A DNA stretch of 64,000 nucleotides from Neoarius graeffei (GCF_027579695.1 NC_083577.1:29669698-29733697), one strand, 5' to 3'. Positions 50,158 to 61,370 are shown, counted from the stretch's first letter. The notes: a model not told the origin generated them from the letters alone. Program-made: numbers and translations.

Positions 50158-51074
50158 CCTGCAGTTTCTGTTCTCTCAACACCTCTGGATTAATTTGTAC
50201 ACATCCTCTGAACATTCAGGTTCCAGCGCCAGGTTCATCATCGCTGCTGTCTTAGTGGAGGAGCAGGAATAATTTCTTGCTATTTCCGGGTCTGGAAACA
50301 TTTTCCTAAATAACTTGCCAGTGTGCCTACACGCATGGCATGGCACATTATGTTCAACAACAAAAGATGTGAAATACACCTCAGCTGTAGTAACCTTCTC
50401 AATGAGACTCTGCTTTTCTGATGGAAAGAACTGAGATATATTGGAGCAGCCTTCCCTGCGCTTAGCCTCCCTAATATGTTGTGCTCCCTAAAAGATATGA
50501 AAGCATATTATATTATACTATATTATATATTTATGTAAACTGCTTATTCATACATTGTTACTTTACGGAAATCTTCAATAAGTTTGGTCTTTTCATGACA
50601 GCCTGTTGTAGACCTAAGTATAATGCACATGAAATGACACTACTCACCTCAACATGTCTTTTACAATCATTTAAAGGAATACTCTGGAGTAAAATGCTTT
50701 TTAGGGCTATTTTCACATGATTGGGAGTGCATACGTTGAGTTGGTAGCACAATCACATCAATCAGTTGTGTTTTGAGAAAGTTGTTTTTTTGTGATTAAA
50801 ACCGAAAGTGCTAACATGGCAGTGCAAGGGGCATGTCATTTCACCGATACAAAACGCTGTTTTTAAAACCATTGCCAAGGTCCAAACAACATTACAGTTC
50901 AGTGGAAGTGAGTACAGGGTTCCTACACACAAACCGAAGTGTCCCTGGCTCTGTAAGTGTACAGACAGATCATCTAGAAGACTGAATACAAAACATGTAC
51001 CTTCCCGAAAGTAGTTGTTCTCCAGACGCCATCTTCAGGGGACAGTCCGTAAAAGTCGAGTGCCGAGTGCAGAG

Positions 51075-51078
51075 TTAA
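51075..51078. repeat. ttaa target duplication, left of THAP-bearing element
   Basis: Partner of 52603-52606. The other arm of the host palindrome shows the unfilled site agctaaatcc (one base changed). Confidence 0.88.
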
Positions 51079-51247
51079 AGGTCCCATGGCATGAAATTTT
51101 CACTTTCTGAGGTTTTTTAACATTAAAATGAGTTCCTCTGACCTTCTTAAGTCACCCCAGTGGCTAGAAATTTCATAATGTGTAAACCAAACTATGCCCA
51201 ACATTTGAGAATGGCGCGTCAAAATGGCGCATTGATAAACTCTTCCC

Positions 51248-51613
51248 TTGCCTACATCAGCAAGGGAGATGATCCCCACGCCCCCCCGTCTGGATTCCCT
51301 GCCCAGCTCAAAAGTTGCCACTAAACATGGAAGTTACGCTGTACATGGATGTGACAACACAGAAAAGAGTCTGTTTTTACTGCCGACGGGAGAGCCCCTG
51401 AAGACGCAGTGGCTTAATTTTATTTACTCCAATAATACGCCGTCGAGTCTACCTAAGACGGTGTATGTTTGTCAGAAGCATTTTCCTGATGAATGTTTCC
51501 ACAACTTGGGACAGTACAGGGCAGGTTTTGCACATCAACTGTCACTGAAGCCTGGGTCCGTACCAAGCATCCCTGCCGCATCAGCCACAAACACCGAACA
51601 AGTAAGTGTATAA
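51248..51613 (+). CDS. THAP-like zinc-binding domain exon
   Basis: From about residue 25: KHGSYAVHGCDNTEK, then LKTQWLNFIY, and VYVCQKHFPDECF with AGFAHQLSLKPGSVP. The C...W...C-x2-H pattern with a terminal hydrophobic/Pro segment resembles a THAP domain, a DNA-binding module found in transposases and in host factors. The frame ends soon after a likely donor (caagtaagtg at 51598-51607). Its companion exons are not in the element, so it is either a captured or a residual exon. Confidence 0.6.
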   Translation: MPTSAREMIPTPPRLDSLPSSKVATKHGSYAVHGCDNTEKSLFLLPTGEPLKTQWLNFIYSNNTPSSLPKTVYVCQKHFPDECFHNLGQYRAGFAHQLSLKPGSVPSIPAASATNTEQVSV

Positions 51614-51623
51614 CTGTTAAGTC

Positions 51624-52110
51624 ATTTTGCCGTGTTTTAAAATCGGTGCCACGTTAGCCTTGCAATGGCTACATTAGCTGTGCAGCTAACCGCTTCCTGC
51701 AGTTAGCCAGGTACTCTGCACTACAAAACCAAAAAGCATGCAGCTGTTAAACTGAGTTTAGTCTGGAAATTGACTGTAACTTATGAGCTTATGTTTTGCC
51801 GTGTTTTAAAATCGGTGCCACGTTAGCCTGGCAATGGCTACATTAGCTGTGCAGCTAACCGCTTCCTGCAGTTAGCCAGGTACTCTGCGCTATAAAACCA
51901 AAAAGCATGCAGCATGCTCTGTTAAACTGAGTTTAGTCTGGAAATTGACTGTAACTTATGAGCTTATGTTTTGCCGTGTTTTAAAATCGGTGCCACGTTA
52001 GCCTTGCAATGGCTACATTAGCTGTGCAGCTAACCGGTTCCTGCAGTTAGCCAGGTACTCTGTGCTACAAAAACAAAAAACATGCAGCATGCTCTGTTAT
52101 AATAGCCAAT
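51624..52110. repeat. Three tandem copies of a ~170-bp unit
   Basis: Units begin at about 51628, 51796 and 51972 with gccgtgttttaaaatcggtg. Spacings are 168 and 176 bp. Units share gcaatggctacattagctgt and ctgtaacttatgagcttatg. Confidence 0.92.
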
Positions 52111-52914
52111 CAAAACAGTTTTTACAAAGACACCCACATTCTTTTTTTAAGTCACTCGTTCATTTTATTTGTTTGTTTGTTCAGTAAAAACCCAAACATT
52201 TGTTGAATTTATTTTATTTCCTCGCGTCGCACCTTAATGACGTCAGTGCGCGGTATTTTTCCCTTCGCGGTTTGTTCCTTCTCTCTCGCCATAGTAAGAC
52301 ACCCACATCCGCTTGTTCTGACCCACTGGAGGTAGCGTCACAGTGCTGTTAGCCAATCAGAGGTAACACGTTTACATGTCATGAATATTAATGATAAGAC
52401 CCGCCCCCACCCTCTACCCTTCCCCGCCTCCTGCTTCTCATTAGCAAAACGACGCACTGGGAAAAGCGTTGAAATGGGGCTTTCTCCCAGGAGGCTATAT
52501 CTACGTGCCGAGGGTTCATTTCGAGAAAGGCTGCGGATATAACATCCGGAAACCTCCATGAGCCCGTTTAAAGCATCAACAAGCCACCATGCCATGGGAC
52601 CTTTAAATCCTCTGGAAATGCACAATTTTGTAGCATCACATGACCTCCCATTCAAAATTCCAACCCGCTTGGACTATAATGTTGTTGCATGCAGTTTCCT
52701 TTTAATTTCGAACTAAACATTAGACTGTGTTTCCATAAAATGCTACGAAATTGTGCATTTCCAGAGGATTTAGCTCTGCACTCGACTTTTACGGACTGTC
52801 CCCTGAAGATGGCGTCTGGAGAACAACTACTTTCGAGAAGGTACATGTTTTGTATTCAGTCTTCTAGACGATCTGTCTTCATCTGTTATCCTGATTTTTG
52901 TGGATTTTTGTGGA

Positions 52915-53057
52915 TGGAGCACCCGGAGGAAACCCATGCAGACACGGGGAGAACATGCAAACTCCGCATAGAAAGGCCCTCCCCGGCCACGGGGCTCGAA
53001 CCTGGACCTTCTTGCTGTGAGGCGACAGCGCTAACCACTACACCACCGTGCCGCCCC
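52915..53057 (-). mobile_element. SINE fragment (same family as 24547), 3'-truncated
   Basis: The minus strand starts ggcggcacggtggtgtagtg and carries the B-box region and the first body block, ending near 52915. Confidence 0.85.
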
Positions 53058-53284
53058 CTAAATTAATCATTAACAATAAACATTAATCTCATTAAGTATT
53101 ATTTAAAGGTGCCCTTCCACCAAAAACGTTTAATACTGGCTCTTTTTGAAATACAGGTAGTTGTCGACTTACAACCGATCAACTTTATGACCGTCTGGTT
53201 ATGACTGGCAAGTGTTTCCCAGCTGAGCTAGTTGAGCATACGACAGTTTCTGCCCCAGCTCCTGGCAATAGGCTACAGTATTTG
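53058..53284. other. No recognised gene
   Basis: Contains acaggtagttgtcgacttac, a word seen at the edges of short DNA repeats, but I could not pair it with a second terminus. Confidence 0.35.
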
Positions 53285-54344
53285 CTAGTAGGCTAGGCTA
53301 CTTACCGTTATTAAACTATGCTCCGGCAGTCCTAGCTCTTGTTGCTTCTTTTTCAACCCCTGCTGTCGCTGATAGCTGTGTGAGAAGGCGGATACAATGG
53401 AACGGCATACTCCTATGGCCCTGTCAGTCTTTTTCTTCTGGTCTGCCAGTGCATTTGTTACGGCAAGATTGAGGTTATGGCTGAAGCAGTTGAGCCATGG
53501 CCAATTCAGCAGCCTTACCGCAGCTATGACGTTGGCCCCATTATCTGTTGTAATTGCCGACACTTTTTCAACCCCACTCCTCGAGTGCCTATTCGATAGC
53601 ATCTCTCAAATTGTCTGTTGTGTGGTTTTTGGGGAAGAAGCTAGTTTGGAGGCATTTTGATTCTAGCTCCCAGTTTGCTGAGATGTAGTGACACGTCAGT
53701 GACATGTAAGGGGTCATGTCTCTCGAGGACCACATATTGGTTGTTAATGCGTAGTGACTTGCTCCCAACACTGACACTTTTACTTCCTCACGCACTTGTC
53801 TGTAGAGGTCTGGTATTGTGGTTTGGGAAAAGTATTTTCTTCCAGGCAACTCATATTGAGGGTTGACTGTTTTCACCATCTGATGAAAAGACTTGTTCTC
53901 TACTGTGTGAAAGGACAACATACCTTCTGCTATGTATTCGCTAATCGAATTAGTGCAGTCCTTCCACCTCAGACTGTCCTTTTTGTACTTTGTTGCCTTC
54001 GCAAAAAATTCAGCGATTGTCGGTTGGTTGATCTGCTTCGGAGTTGACTTCACTGTCTGGTATGTTGCAAGATGGTATACTTTGAGGTGAGAGTGCAAAT
54101 TCGATGTGTTGCCGTCTCTTGCACAGACTTTCTTATAACATATAGCACATATCGCTTCGGTGGAATTTGCCGGCTCACCTTTATCATTCAGCAGAAAACC
54201 AAAATGCTCCCAGACAACGGCTGAGGCATAGGCCTTTTTGACTAATTCCGCACTGCCATCATTTACAGTCGCCATCCTCACGCACTGACTGGGCCAACTG
54301 TCGATTGATTCTAGAGTCTTTGGCAGTTTGCGGGTCAACAGCAT
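53285..54344 (-). pseudogene. ZBED-like hAT transposase, N-terminal two-thirds
   Basis: The likely start is the Met at about 54275 (MATVNDGSAELVKKAYAS). A BED zinc finger follows (SAVVWEHFGFLLND, AICAICYKKVCARDG, LHSHLKVYH), then the linker INQPTIAEFFAKATKY and the RNase H-like core (YALTTNMWSSRDMTPYMSL). After a frameshift near 53600 come VSAITTDNGANVIAAV and FSHNLNLAVTNAL. The dimerisation domain is absent. It would bind and cut element ends. Confidence 0.85.
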
Positions 54345-54421
54345 CTAGTGGTGCTGTACCAGAGACAGTTGTACTGTAATAAAATGACATTGCAGTCATT
54401 TCGAGTAAGTTGGATAAAAAT

Positions 54422-54437
54422 ACAAATATATTTATTT
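54422..54437. repeat. 16-bp target duplication (left) of L1
   Basis: acaaatatatttattt, repeated at 60259-60274. Confidence 0.85.
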
Positions 54438-54737
54438 ATTTTTTTATTTTTTTTTTTTATGAATAATGTTTATTGAAGGAAAGAAAGAGATTTTACAGAA
54501 TATCAATATACAACATATCCCTTCCTAATTTTGGTTATACACAGAAAGAAAAACATAGAACAACAACCCCAGCCAACCCCCCAACCCCACAAGAATAGCA
54601 ACTGGGGGAAAAAAAGGGGAAAAAGCAAAAGAGAAACAGAACAAAGCGAGCCAGCCAGAAAAAGATGTACAGTGGTAAGACAGTGAAAAGTCAGACTGTG
54701 ATAATGGAAAAAAAAGGAATAAAGAGAGCTCATGGAG

Positions 54738-57700
54738 CTAGGGGTCAGCAGCCTGGGTTTCTGACCATTTATCCAGCAGTGGCTGCCAAGTTTTGGAGAA
54801 GGCTCTCTCCCTACCTGTGTTGTTGTAGTGTAACCGTTCTAAGTGCAAGACACTGCCCAGATCCCTAAGCCATTGCTGGAACAGAGGGCAGGCTTCTGAT
54901 TTCCAATGTTGCAGAATGAGGCGTTTAGCCAAGGGAGTGCAGAGGGAAATAGCTTGTCCTACATAGCCACTGATGTTGGGATTGTATTCTACACAGCCGA
55001 AAATGGCAAGGAGTGGGTCAGGTGCAATAGTTTTATGGAATGTTTTTGAGATATAGTCAAATATGAGAGACCAGAAAAGAGTCAATTTAGGACATCCCCA
55101 GAACTGATGCGTCAGAGTCCCTGTTTGCTGTTTACATTTGTCACATAACGGAGATGTGTTAGGGTAAATACTATGTAGCCTGGCTTTGGAGAAGTGAAGC
55201 CTGTGGACTACCTTAAACTGTAACAAAGAGTGTCTGGAGTTTATTGAAGTGCTATGAATCATGTCTAGAATGCCCTCCCATACTGTTGTGCAGAGTTCTA
55301 TTCCAAGTTCCTGTTCCCAACTATTTTTGACTTTATCGGTGGACACTTTTAGATGGGCCACCAATATGCCATACAGAGTGGAGATTGTACCTCTGTTACC
55401 TGGAGTAAGATGCATAAGACTGTCCAGAATATTGTGTTGGGGTGTATGTTCATACTGTGGTATATGAGTTCTGATAAAATGTCTGATTTGAAGGAACCTG
55501 AAAAAGTGTGAGGATGGTAGGTCATACAACTGTTGGAGATGCTGAAAGGAAACTAGACACCCTTCAGAGTACAGGTCCTGTATACAAAAAATGTTATTGG
55601 CTCTCCACTTGGAAAAGACTGGATCCATTAAGGCAGGGGAGAAAGCATGATTATGACAGATTGGACTGTCTATATAGACTTTGGGCAAATCTAGAAAATG
55701 TTGGATTTGTTTCCAAATTTTAAGGGAATGAAGTATAACAGGGCTTTTAATATAAGAAGGTATTTTAACTTTAGGAGGGTTGTTAAGTAGGGCAGGGAGA
55801 GAGGTGGGCCCACATGAAAATACTTCCATCTGAAGCCACGTGGAGGCATCATCTTGATTGTAATGGGCCATTGGAAGGGCACTGTGCCAATGCAGTAAAA
55901 CATTCAAGTTTGCAGCCCAGTAGTAAAGTTTAAAGTGGGGCAGGCTGAAGCCTCCTTCTGCCCTTGATTTCACTAAGTGTTGTTTAGAAATTCTAGGTAA
56001 TTTATTGTTCCAAATGAAGGAAGATATGATTGAGTCAAGTTTTTTTTTAAAGAAGTAGAGGGGGATAAATACAGGGAGATTTTGAAAAATGTAAAGAAAT
56101 TGAGGAAGGACAACCATTTTATGGCATTGATGCGTCCCACCATAGAGATGGGCAATGTGTTCCAAAATTGAGTATTCTGTTTGAATTGTTGCAGTTTGAA
56201 TTCCCAATTACTAGAGAGGAGCTTTCGATGATCATGTGTTACTATTATGCCAAGGGATTTGAATTTGTCTGTTGCAATTTTAAAAGCAGTTGTACGGAGG
56301 AAATTAAGATCTACTTTGTCAGATATGGGCATTAGTTCACTCTTGTTCCAGTTGATCTTGCATCCTGAGAAGCTACCAAATGTGTCAATGAGCTGTAGTA
56401 GAGGAGGAATAGAGGATTTAGGGCGAGAGATGAATAAAGTAATGTTGTCCGCAAACAGGGATATCTTATTCTTGACCCCCAAAGTATCAATCGGGGCTAT
56501 CTCCTGTTTTGATCTTATTTGGCTGGCTAGTGCCTCTAGAGCTAGGTTGAATAGGTAGGGTGAGCAAGAGCAACCTTGACGTACACCCCTATGAAGAGGA
56601 AATGATTCTGAAATGTCGCCATTTGTGATTATTGAAGCTTGAGGATGAGCATAGATGATTTGAATCCATCTAATAAATTCAGGAACAAAATCAAAGTATT
56701 TTAAGGTGGTGAACATGTACTCCCTTTCCAAAAAATCAAATGCCTTTTCTGCGTCTAACGCTATAACCACAGACTCCTCCTTCTGCTTATTGTAAATTAT
56801 ATTGAATAAACGGCGCAGGTTGAAATATATTTGCCTACCCGGGACAAAGCCAGTCTGATCAGGATGTATAAGGCTAGCTATGTGTTTTCGGAGTCGATTA
56901 GCCAACACCTTACTAAGAATTTTTGTTTCCATCTGCAGGAGAGATATTGGACGATATGACGCCATGTCCAGTGGGTCCCTGTCTTTTTTGGGGATGAGTG
57001 CAATGTTGGCATTGTATAGTGAAGGTGGCAGTTCTGCTGTTTCTTTTGAGTGGGCAAACATTCGCAGCAACAAGGGGGCTAAGTCGGATAAGTATTTTTT
57101 ATAGATTTCAATGGTAAACCCGTCAGGGCCAGGGGCTTTGTTGTTAGGGAATTGAGATATGGCAGACTGGATTTCCTCCAAGGTAATGGGGGCTTCTATT
57201 GATTCATAAGCATCTTTATTAAGTTTAGGAAGCTGGCTCTTCTCTAGAAAATCATTCATTTTCTGTAAGTCGGAGGATTTAACTTTAGACTGGTATAGTT
57301 CTTCATAAAATGAAGCAAATGCTTTGTTTATTTTTTGTGGATCTGTTATGAGCTTGCCTTGTTTATCCTTTATTTTGTGTATTGCACAGGTAGCCTGAGA
57401 GTGTCACAATTGCCTTGCTAGGAGCCTGTGGGGCTTGTCACCAAGCTCAAAGTATTTTTGTTGTGTTCTCGCAAGTAGCGTGCGAACTCTTTGAGAGAGG
57501 ATGGTGTTATATTCATATTTTAAGCTTGTAATTTTTTCAAGAGTACTGTCATTGGGGGTTGTCTTATAGAGGTCTTCCTGAATAGATAGGTCCCTAATTA
57601 AATCTTCCAGCCTCTTGGCTTCAGCTCTTCTTTGCCTGGATACATAAGCTATGATGTGGCCCCTGATTACTGCCTTGAGTGTCTCCCACAAGGTTGTGTC

Positions 57701-58660
57701 ATTTACATCGCCTGTGTCATTTTCAGAAATAAAGAGTGAGATCTGATTTTGAAGAAAGTCAGTAAACTGTTCATCGTTAAGTAAAGTAGAGTCAAAATGC
57801 CATTGATTACAGGCTGCTCTTGCAGAGCCTATTTTTAGTACCAAGGACATAGGCGCATGGTCTGAAATCACAATAGGGTGATAGGTTGCTGAGTCTACAG
57901 CTGATAGTAATTTGGAGTCCACTAAAAAATAATCGATGCGAGAATATGCTTTACGCACTGGAGAGAAAAAGGAGTAGTCTCTTGCAGTTGGGTGATGGAG
58001 ACGCCACACGTCAACTCAGTTAAGGTTTTCCATCAAAGTATTAAGGCGGATGCATGAATTAGATTTTTGAAGGGATTTGGAGAACTGTTTGTCCAGCAGG
58101 GGATCAAGTACGCAAATAAAGTCTCCTCCAATTATAACATTTGTGCTGAAAAAATCTGGAATCATATTAAAAACCTTTTGGAAAAAATCAGCGTTGTCAA
58201 AGTTAGGTGCATAGAGGTTTACTAATGTTGTAGGTACAGAGTTTAAGGTTCCAGCTACTATTACAAATCTACCATTGGGATCATTTATTACTGAGGACTT
58301 AATAAAGGGGATATTTTTCCTAATTAAAATTGCTACCCCCCTTGCTTTGGTAGAGAAGTTTGCTTCATATAGTTGATCTACCCAGCCCACCTTAAGTTTC
58401 CCTTTAGAAGTATGCTTGATGTGTGTTTCCTGGAGAAATATTATATCTGCACACAGGGACTTCAGGTGAGAAAATACCTTTGCTTGTTTTATAACGTGAC
58501 CAAGGCCCTTGACATTCCAACTAACAAAGTTGTAACCCCCTCTGTGCACCTGAGCTACATTTTTGGCATGTGTCACTCTATGTTTATAAAGCAAAATATA
58601 TACACTGTCATTAAGAATATTAAAAAGTGCTGGCAAAGAGAGAGAAATAAAGGAAAACAT
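54738..58660 (-). pseudogene. L1 ORF2: endonuclease and reverse transcriptase
   Basis: Endonuclease: NFVSWNVKGLGHVIKQAK, IIFLQETHIKHTSKG, VIIGGDFICVLDP (GDFN changed to GDFI), SDHAPMSL. RT: IALDAEKAFDFLEREYM, HRGVRQGCSCSPYLFNLALE and FADNITLFI (FADD changed to FADN). The C-terminal region has KTWQPLLDKW. Defects: TGA at 58016, TGA at 57404, and a frameshift in the T-run at about 56040-56048. Mutated catalytic motifs plus stops mean it is dead. Confidence 0.92.
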
Positions 58661-59259
58661 AAAAAAACATAAAATACATACAAAACCCCTTACCCCAGTT
58701 GTCCCTAGTCTGAAGACTGCCCAAATGGCACCTACAACTACTAAAAGGCATTTCTAAGACTCTCCTGTCTCGCACTCGCAGCCCACCTGGCTGATAAGTC
58801 TGCCCCACAACGTACTATTAAGTTATTAGTTATAGTTAACAGGTAACAAACAGCATACAACAAATAGAACAGTGTTGCCATCAACAATATTTGGGAGACC
58901 TGCCTCGTAAACATGAGTGTCGCGTTGTAGTCCCGTTAAAAAAGATTGAATGAAATGAAAAAAGGACTAGCAGTAGTGATTATATAAACTAGGGTGCAGT
59001 GGCAATTTCGTGCAGCTTAACATAACATTGAAAAACACATTTAATGCTTAAACATTTGAAAAACACAATCACTTTTTAACCAGTTCTAAGTTACTAATTT
59101 AAGAGCATCTACTTGTTTCATTTACACAAAAAAGCCTAATCAACAAGGACGCCTGGCATGTAGAGCCAAGCTAACCATTGAAATACGAACTCAAGGTTGG
59201 GTGTTTTAAAGTTCCATAACAGTCTACAAGGCACAGTGAAGATGTGGGCAAAAGGATAT
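58661..59259 (-). other. L1 inter-ORF region
   Basis: No coherent coding between the ORF1 stop and the ORF2 start. It is longer than in mammalian L1; fish L1s vary. Confidence 0.55.
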
Positions 59260-60105
59260 TTATCTTGTATCCTCCGTGTTGTTTTGATTCGGGTTTGAAA
59301 GATGATGTTTAGACACAAGGTCCTCCGCTTCCTTGACCGAGTAAAGACGCGTCTTGCCCGCGCCTAGGAGTGTGACAAACAGCCTGGCTGGGTATTGCAA
59401 AGAGGGTTTGAGTCCAAGGCTGTACAGTTCCTTCATTACGTCTCGGTATTCAGACCGCATTTCCAGTACGTCAGGGCTGTAGTCTTTGAAGATCTGAATT
59501 GGAGTGCCACGGTACTGAAGTTTGCCTCGAAGATTGCGGGATTCGCGTATCACCAGGTCACGGGTCTGGTACTTGTGGAAACAGATGACAACCGAGCGAG
59601 GTTTAACCCCGGTGCCACGCTTGAGTGCGTGGTGGGCACGGTCCAGCTCAGGTGTTGAAGTGAGAACTCCTTCCCCCAATACCTCCACCAGAAGTTCTGC
59701 AAAAAAATCAGTTGGCCGAGAGCCCTCAATCGACTCAGGGAGGCCAAAAATGCGAATATTATTCCTTCTGCTTCGTCCTTCTAAGTCTATAACTTTTGCT
59801 TGTAGCTTAGCAATGTCGTCGGCCATGGCTAAGCAGCTAGCCTCGAGAGCCCTAATAATCTCACTGGTTTCAGTAGCGTTGGACTCGAGGGAAATCACCC
59901 GCTTGTCGTGGTCATCAACTTTCGCTCGAATTGTGTCCAGTTTAAATTCAAGTGTTGAAATCGCAGATTTGAAGTCAGTCGAGAGAGCTGCTCGAAGTTC
60001 TTCATGCATGGCAGCTATGGCTTCCATGTTCACTTGGCTAGCGGCTGCACTGTCTTTGGATGTATTTTCGTCCTTTTTTGTGTTTCTTGCAGGTCTTGTG
60101 GTCAT
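59260..60105 (-). CDS. L1 ORF1 RNA-binding protein
   Basis: 281 codons, open. Start MTTRPARNTKKDENTS; long coiled coil (LEFKLDTIRAKVDDHDKRVI, IIRALEASCLAMADDIAKLQ), then the RRM-like domain (GRSRRNNIRIFGLPES, RSVVICFHKYQTRDL) and a C-terminal domain (IQIFKDYSPDVLEMRSEY, YPARLFVTLLG). It would trimerise and coat L1 RNA. It looks intact although ORF2 is not. Confidence 0.9.
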   Translation of the reverse strand: MTTRPARNTKKDENTSKDSAAASQVNMEAIAAMHEELRAALSTDFKSAISTLEFKLDTIRAKVDDHDKRVISLESNATETSEIIRALEASCLAMADDIAKLQAKVIDLEGRSRRNNIRIFGLPESIEGSRPTDFFAELLVEVLGEGVLTSTPELDRAHHALKRGTGVKPRSVVICFHKYQTRDLVIRESRNLRGKLQYRGTPIQIFKDYSPDVLEMRSEYRDVMKELYSLGLKPSLQYPARLFVTLLGAGKTRLYSVKEAEDLVSKHHLSNPNQNNTEDTR

Positions 60106-60258
60106 CTTGTTGTCAATCCGAATTGTTGTTGTTAGTTAGATGTTGCTGTTTGTTAATCGTGTCATTGTGAAAGGGGCTAAAATTTAGGATTTTTTAAAAG
60201 AAAGGTGGGAGCGTAGACAAAACGTATCTACTCCATGCTCACGCAGCTGGAAGTCCTC

Positions 60259-60274
60259 ACAAATATATTTATTT
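60259..60274. repeat. 16-bp target duplication (right) of L1
   Basis: Partner of 54422-54437. Confidence 0.85.
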
Positions 60275-60352
60275 GACAGTATGAAAAATATATCGCCGGT
60301 ATTTTGTTGTACCGCGGTACACGATATTTTCACCATACCGCTCAAGCCTAAT

Positions 60353-61060
60353 TGGCGTGTCGGAACTTTCAAGCTGTAATCCATGATTTCCTGAGTCTGT
60401 TACATGACCACGGTTTTTCAAAGTACTCCTGAGCCCATGTGGCTGTATTTGTCATATTAGCATGACAGTTTCCCAGGCAGTGCCGCCTGAGGGCTCGAAG
60501 GTCATTCAGCAGTGGTTTCCGACCTCGCCCTTTATGCACTGTGATGTCTCCAAATTCCCTAAAACCTTTCAAAATGTTATGTACTGTTGTTTTTGAAAGA
60601 GCTAAATTCTCTGTAATCTTGCATTGAGACTTTTTTTTTTAATAACTAGCAATTCTCTCTCAAATTTTGGCACAAAGAGTGAGCCACAACCCATCCTTGC
60701 TTGCAAAGACTGAGCTTTTGGTGCTGCTCATTTTATACCCAATCATGTTACCCATTAAGCTCCTTATTGTGAAATCTTCCTAAATGGTGTGAATTGAATA
60801 TCCTATAAACTTTTCAGTCTTATTTTGCCTCCATCCCAACTTTTCTTAATGTGTTGCAGGCATCAAATTCGAACTTCATTTATATTTACAAAATACAATT
60901 AAGTTTGTCAGTAAAACTATTGAAAATATTTTTTGTGCTTTTGTCAGTTAAATAAAGATGCACGTGAATTAACAAATCAGATTTTTTTTATTGCATTTTG
61001 GGCTATATCCCTACTTTTCTGGAAACAAAGTTTGTATTTTTTTTTAAATGTGAAAAATGT
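60353..61060 (-). mobile_element. Tc1-like fragment and 3' debris
   Basis: 60369-60572 (minus) encodes a Tc1 helix-turn-helix segment. Beyond it, ccatcccaacttttcttaat and tgttgcaggcatcaaattcg are words typical of fish Tc1-derived short elements. There is no full TIR pair. Confidence 0.6.
60369..60572 (-). pseudogene. Tc1 transposase N-terminal fragment
   Basis: GRGRKPLLNDLRALRRH with upstream FREFGDITVHK, the second helix-turn-helix/GRPR region of Tc1 transposases. The rest is missing. Confidence 0.65.
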
Positions 61061-61125
61061 TACAACTGACCCCCTTCTATAAAACGGTTAATGCAACAAA
61101 ATATCAGAAAATATTATACAAATAT

Positions 61126-61370
61126 GATGAATATCATTTGCCATTCAATATTGGTAAATATTTTCCATTTATGATCATCAACATCTTGCATCAGTTGTAG
61201 CACTACAGGATTTGCATCAACTGTGTTATGTAGAGTAAATATTATTAAAAACTATAAACTCAGTACAGTATGTGACTATTTGCCATTGCGCTGTTTCCTG
61301 TGGGTGTCTTTCTTATTCAAGTCTGAGGATAAGGTGCAGTATCATTTGCTGTTTATAAGAGCTTATAACT
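61126..61370 (+). promoter_or_regulatory. Upstream segment of TRIM unit 4, duplicated at 8989-9232
   Basis: Conserved block about 530-770 bp upstream of the RING exon. No TATA box can be placed with confidence. Conservation with 8989-9232 reflects duplication and perhaps a promoter. Confidence 0.55.

Larger units (their letters stand above)
48847..50490 (-). pseudogene. hAT transposase remnant, with MITE and tetranucleotide insertions
   Basis: The minus strand from an acceptor near 50490 encodes REAKRREGCSNIS and TSFVVEHNVPCHACRHTGKL, KLFRKMFPDPEIARNY. After a gap containing a MITE it continues with YKTKQFFKDAREFYVRSFQK and ends in the dimerisation block CDVERAFSLVRHIKSEFR, LVNLMSCKINKF. A stop and frameshift occur near 49138-49071. 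It would be a cut-and-paste transposase; its first exon is missing upstream. Confidence 0.75.
51079..52602 (+). mobile_element. TTAA-target DNA element with 15-bp TIRs and a THAP-like exon
   Basis: Ends aggtcccatggcatg / catgccatgggacct, flanked by ttaa. 1524 bp. It carries a THAP-like exon (51248-51613) and a three-copy tandem repeat (51624-52110). The TTAA target suggests piggyBac-like mobilisation; no transposase is present, so it is non-autonomous. Confidence 0.88.
50671..52900. mobile_element. Palindromic (fold-back) element hosting a TTAA element
   Basis: The left arm (about 50965-51074 plus 52607-52640) is the inverted copy of the right arm (about 52738-52880), sharing ggacagtccgtaaaagtcga, gccatcttcaggggacagtc and aaatgcacaattt. 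The left arm is cut by the element at 51079-52602. Sequence from 50671 (tttaaaggaatactctggag) may be its outer end. The right outer end is lost at a SINE fragment. The right arm opens atggcgtctggagaacaact with a gtacatg donor-like site. Confidence 0.72.
54438..60258 (-). mobile_element. LINE-1 (L1) element, near full length
   Basis: Minus strand: short 5' UTR (60106-60258), ORF1 (59260-60105), inter-ORF region, ORF2 (54738-58660) and 3' end with a T-rich (poly(A)) tail at 54438-54460. A 16-bp duplication flanks it. About 5.8 kb. It inserted in a ZBED-type hAT. Confidence 0.92.
53285..60350 (-). mobile_element. ZBED-type (hAT-Ac) transposon, 3'-truncated and split by L1
   Basis: Coding (53285-54275) lies left of the L1. 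The 5' end of the element resumes at 60259-60350 with aatatatcgccggtattttg, gtacacgatattttcacc and ccgctcaagcct, which I recognise as the style of hAT-Ac/ZBED termini. The 3' part of the transposase is missing. Confidence 0.7.
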
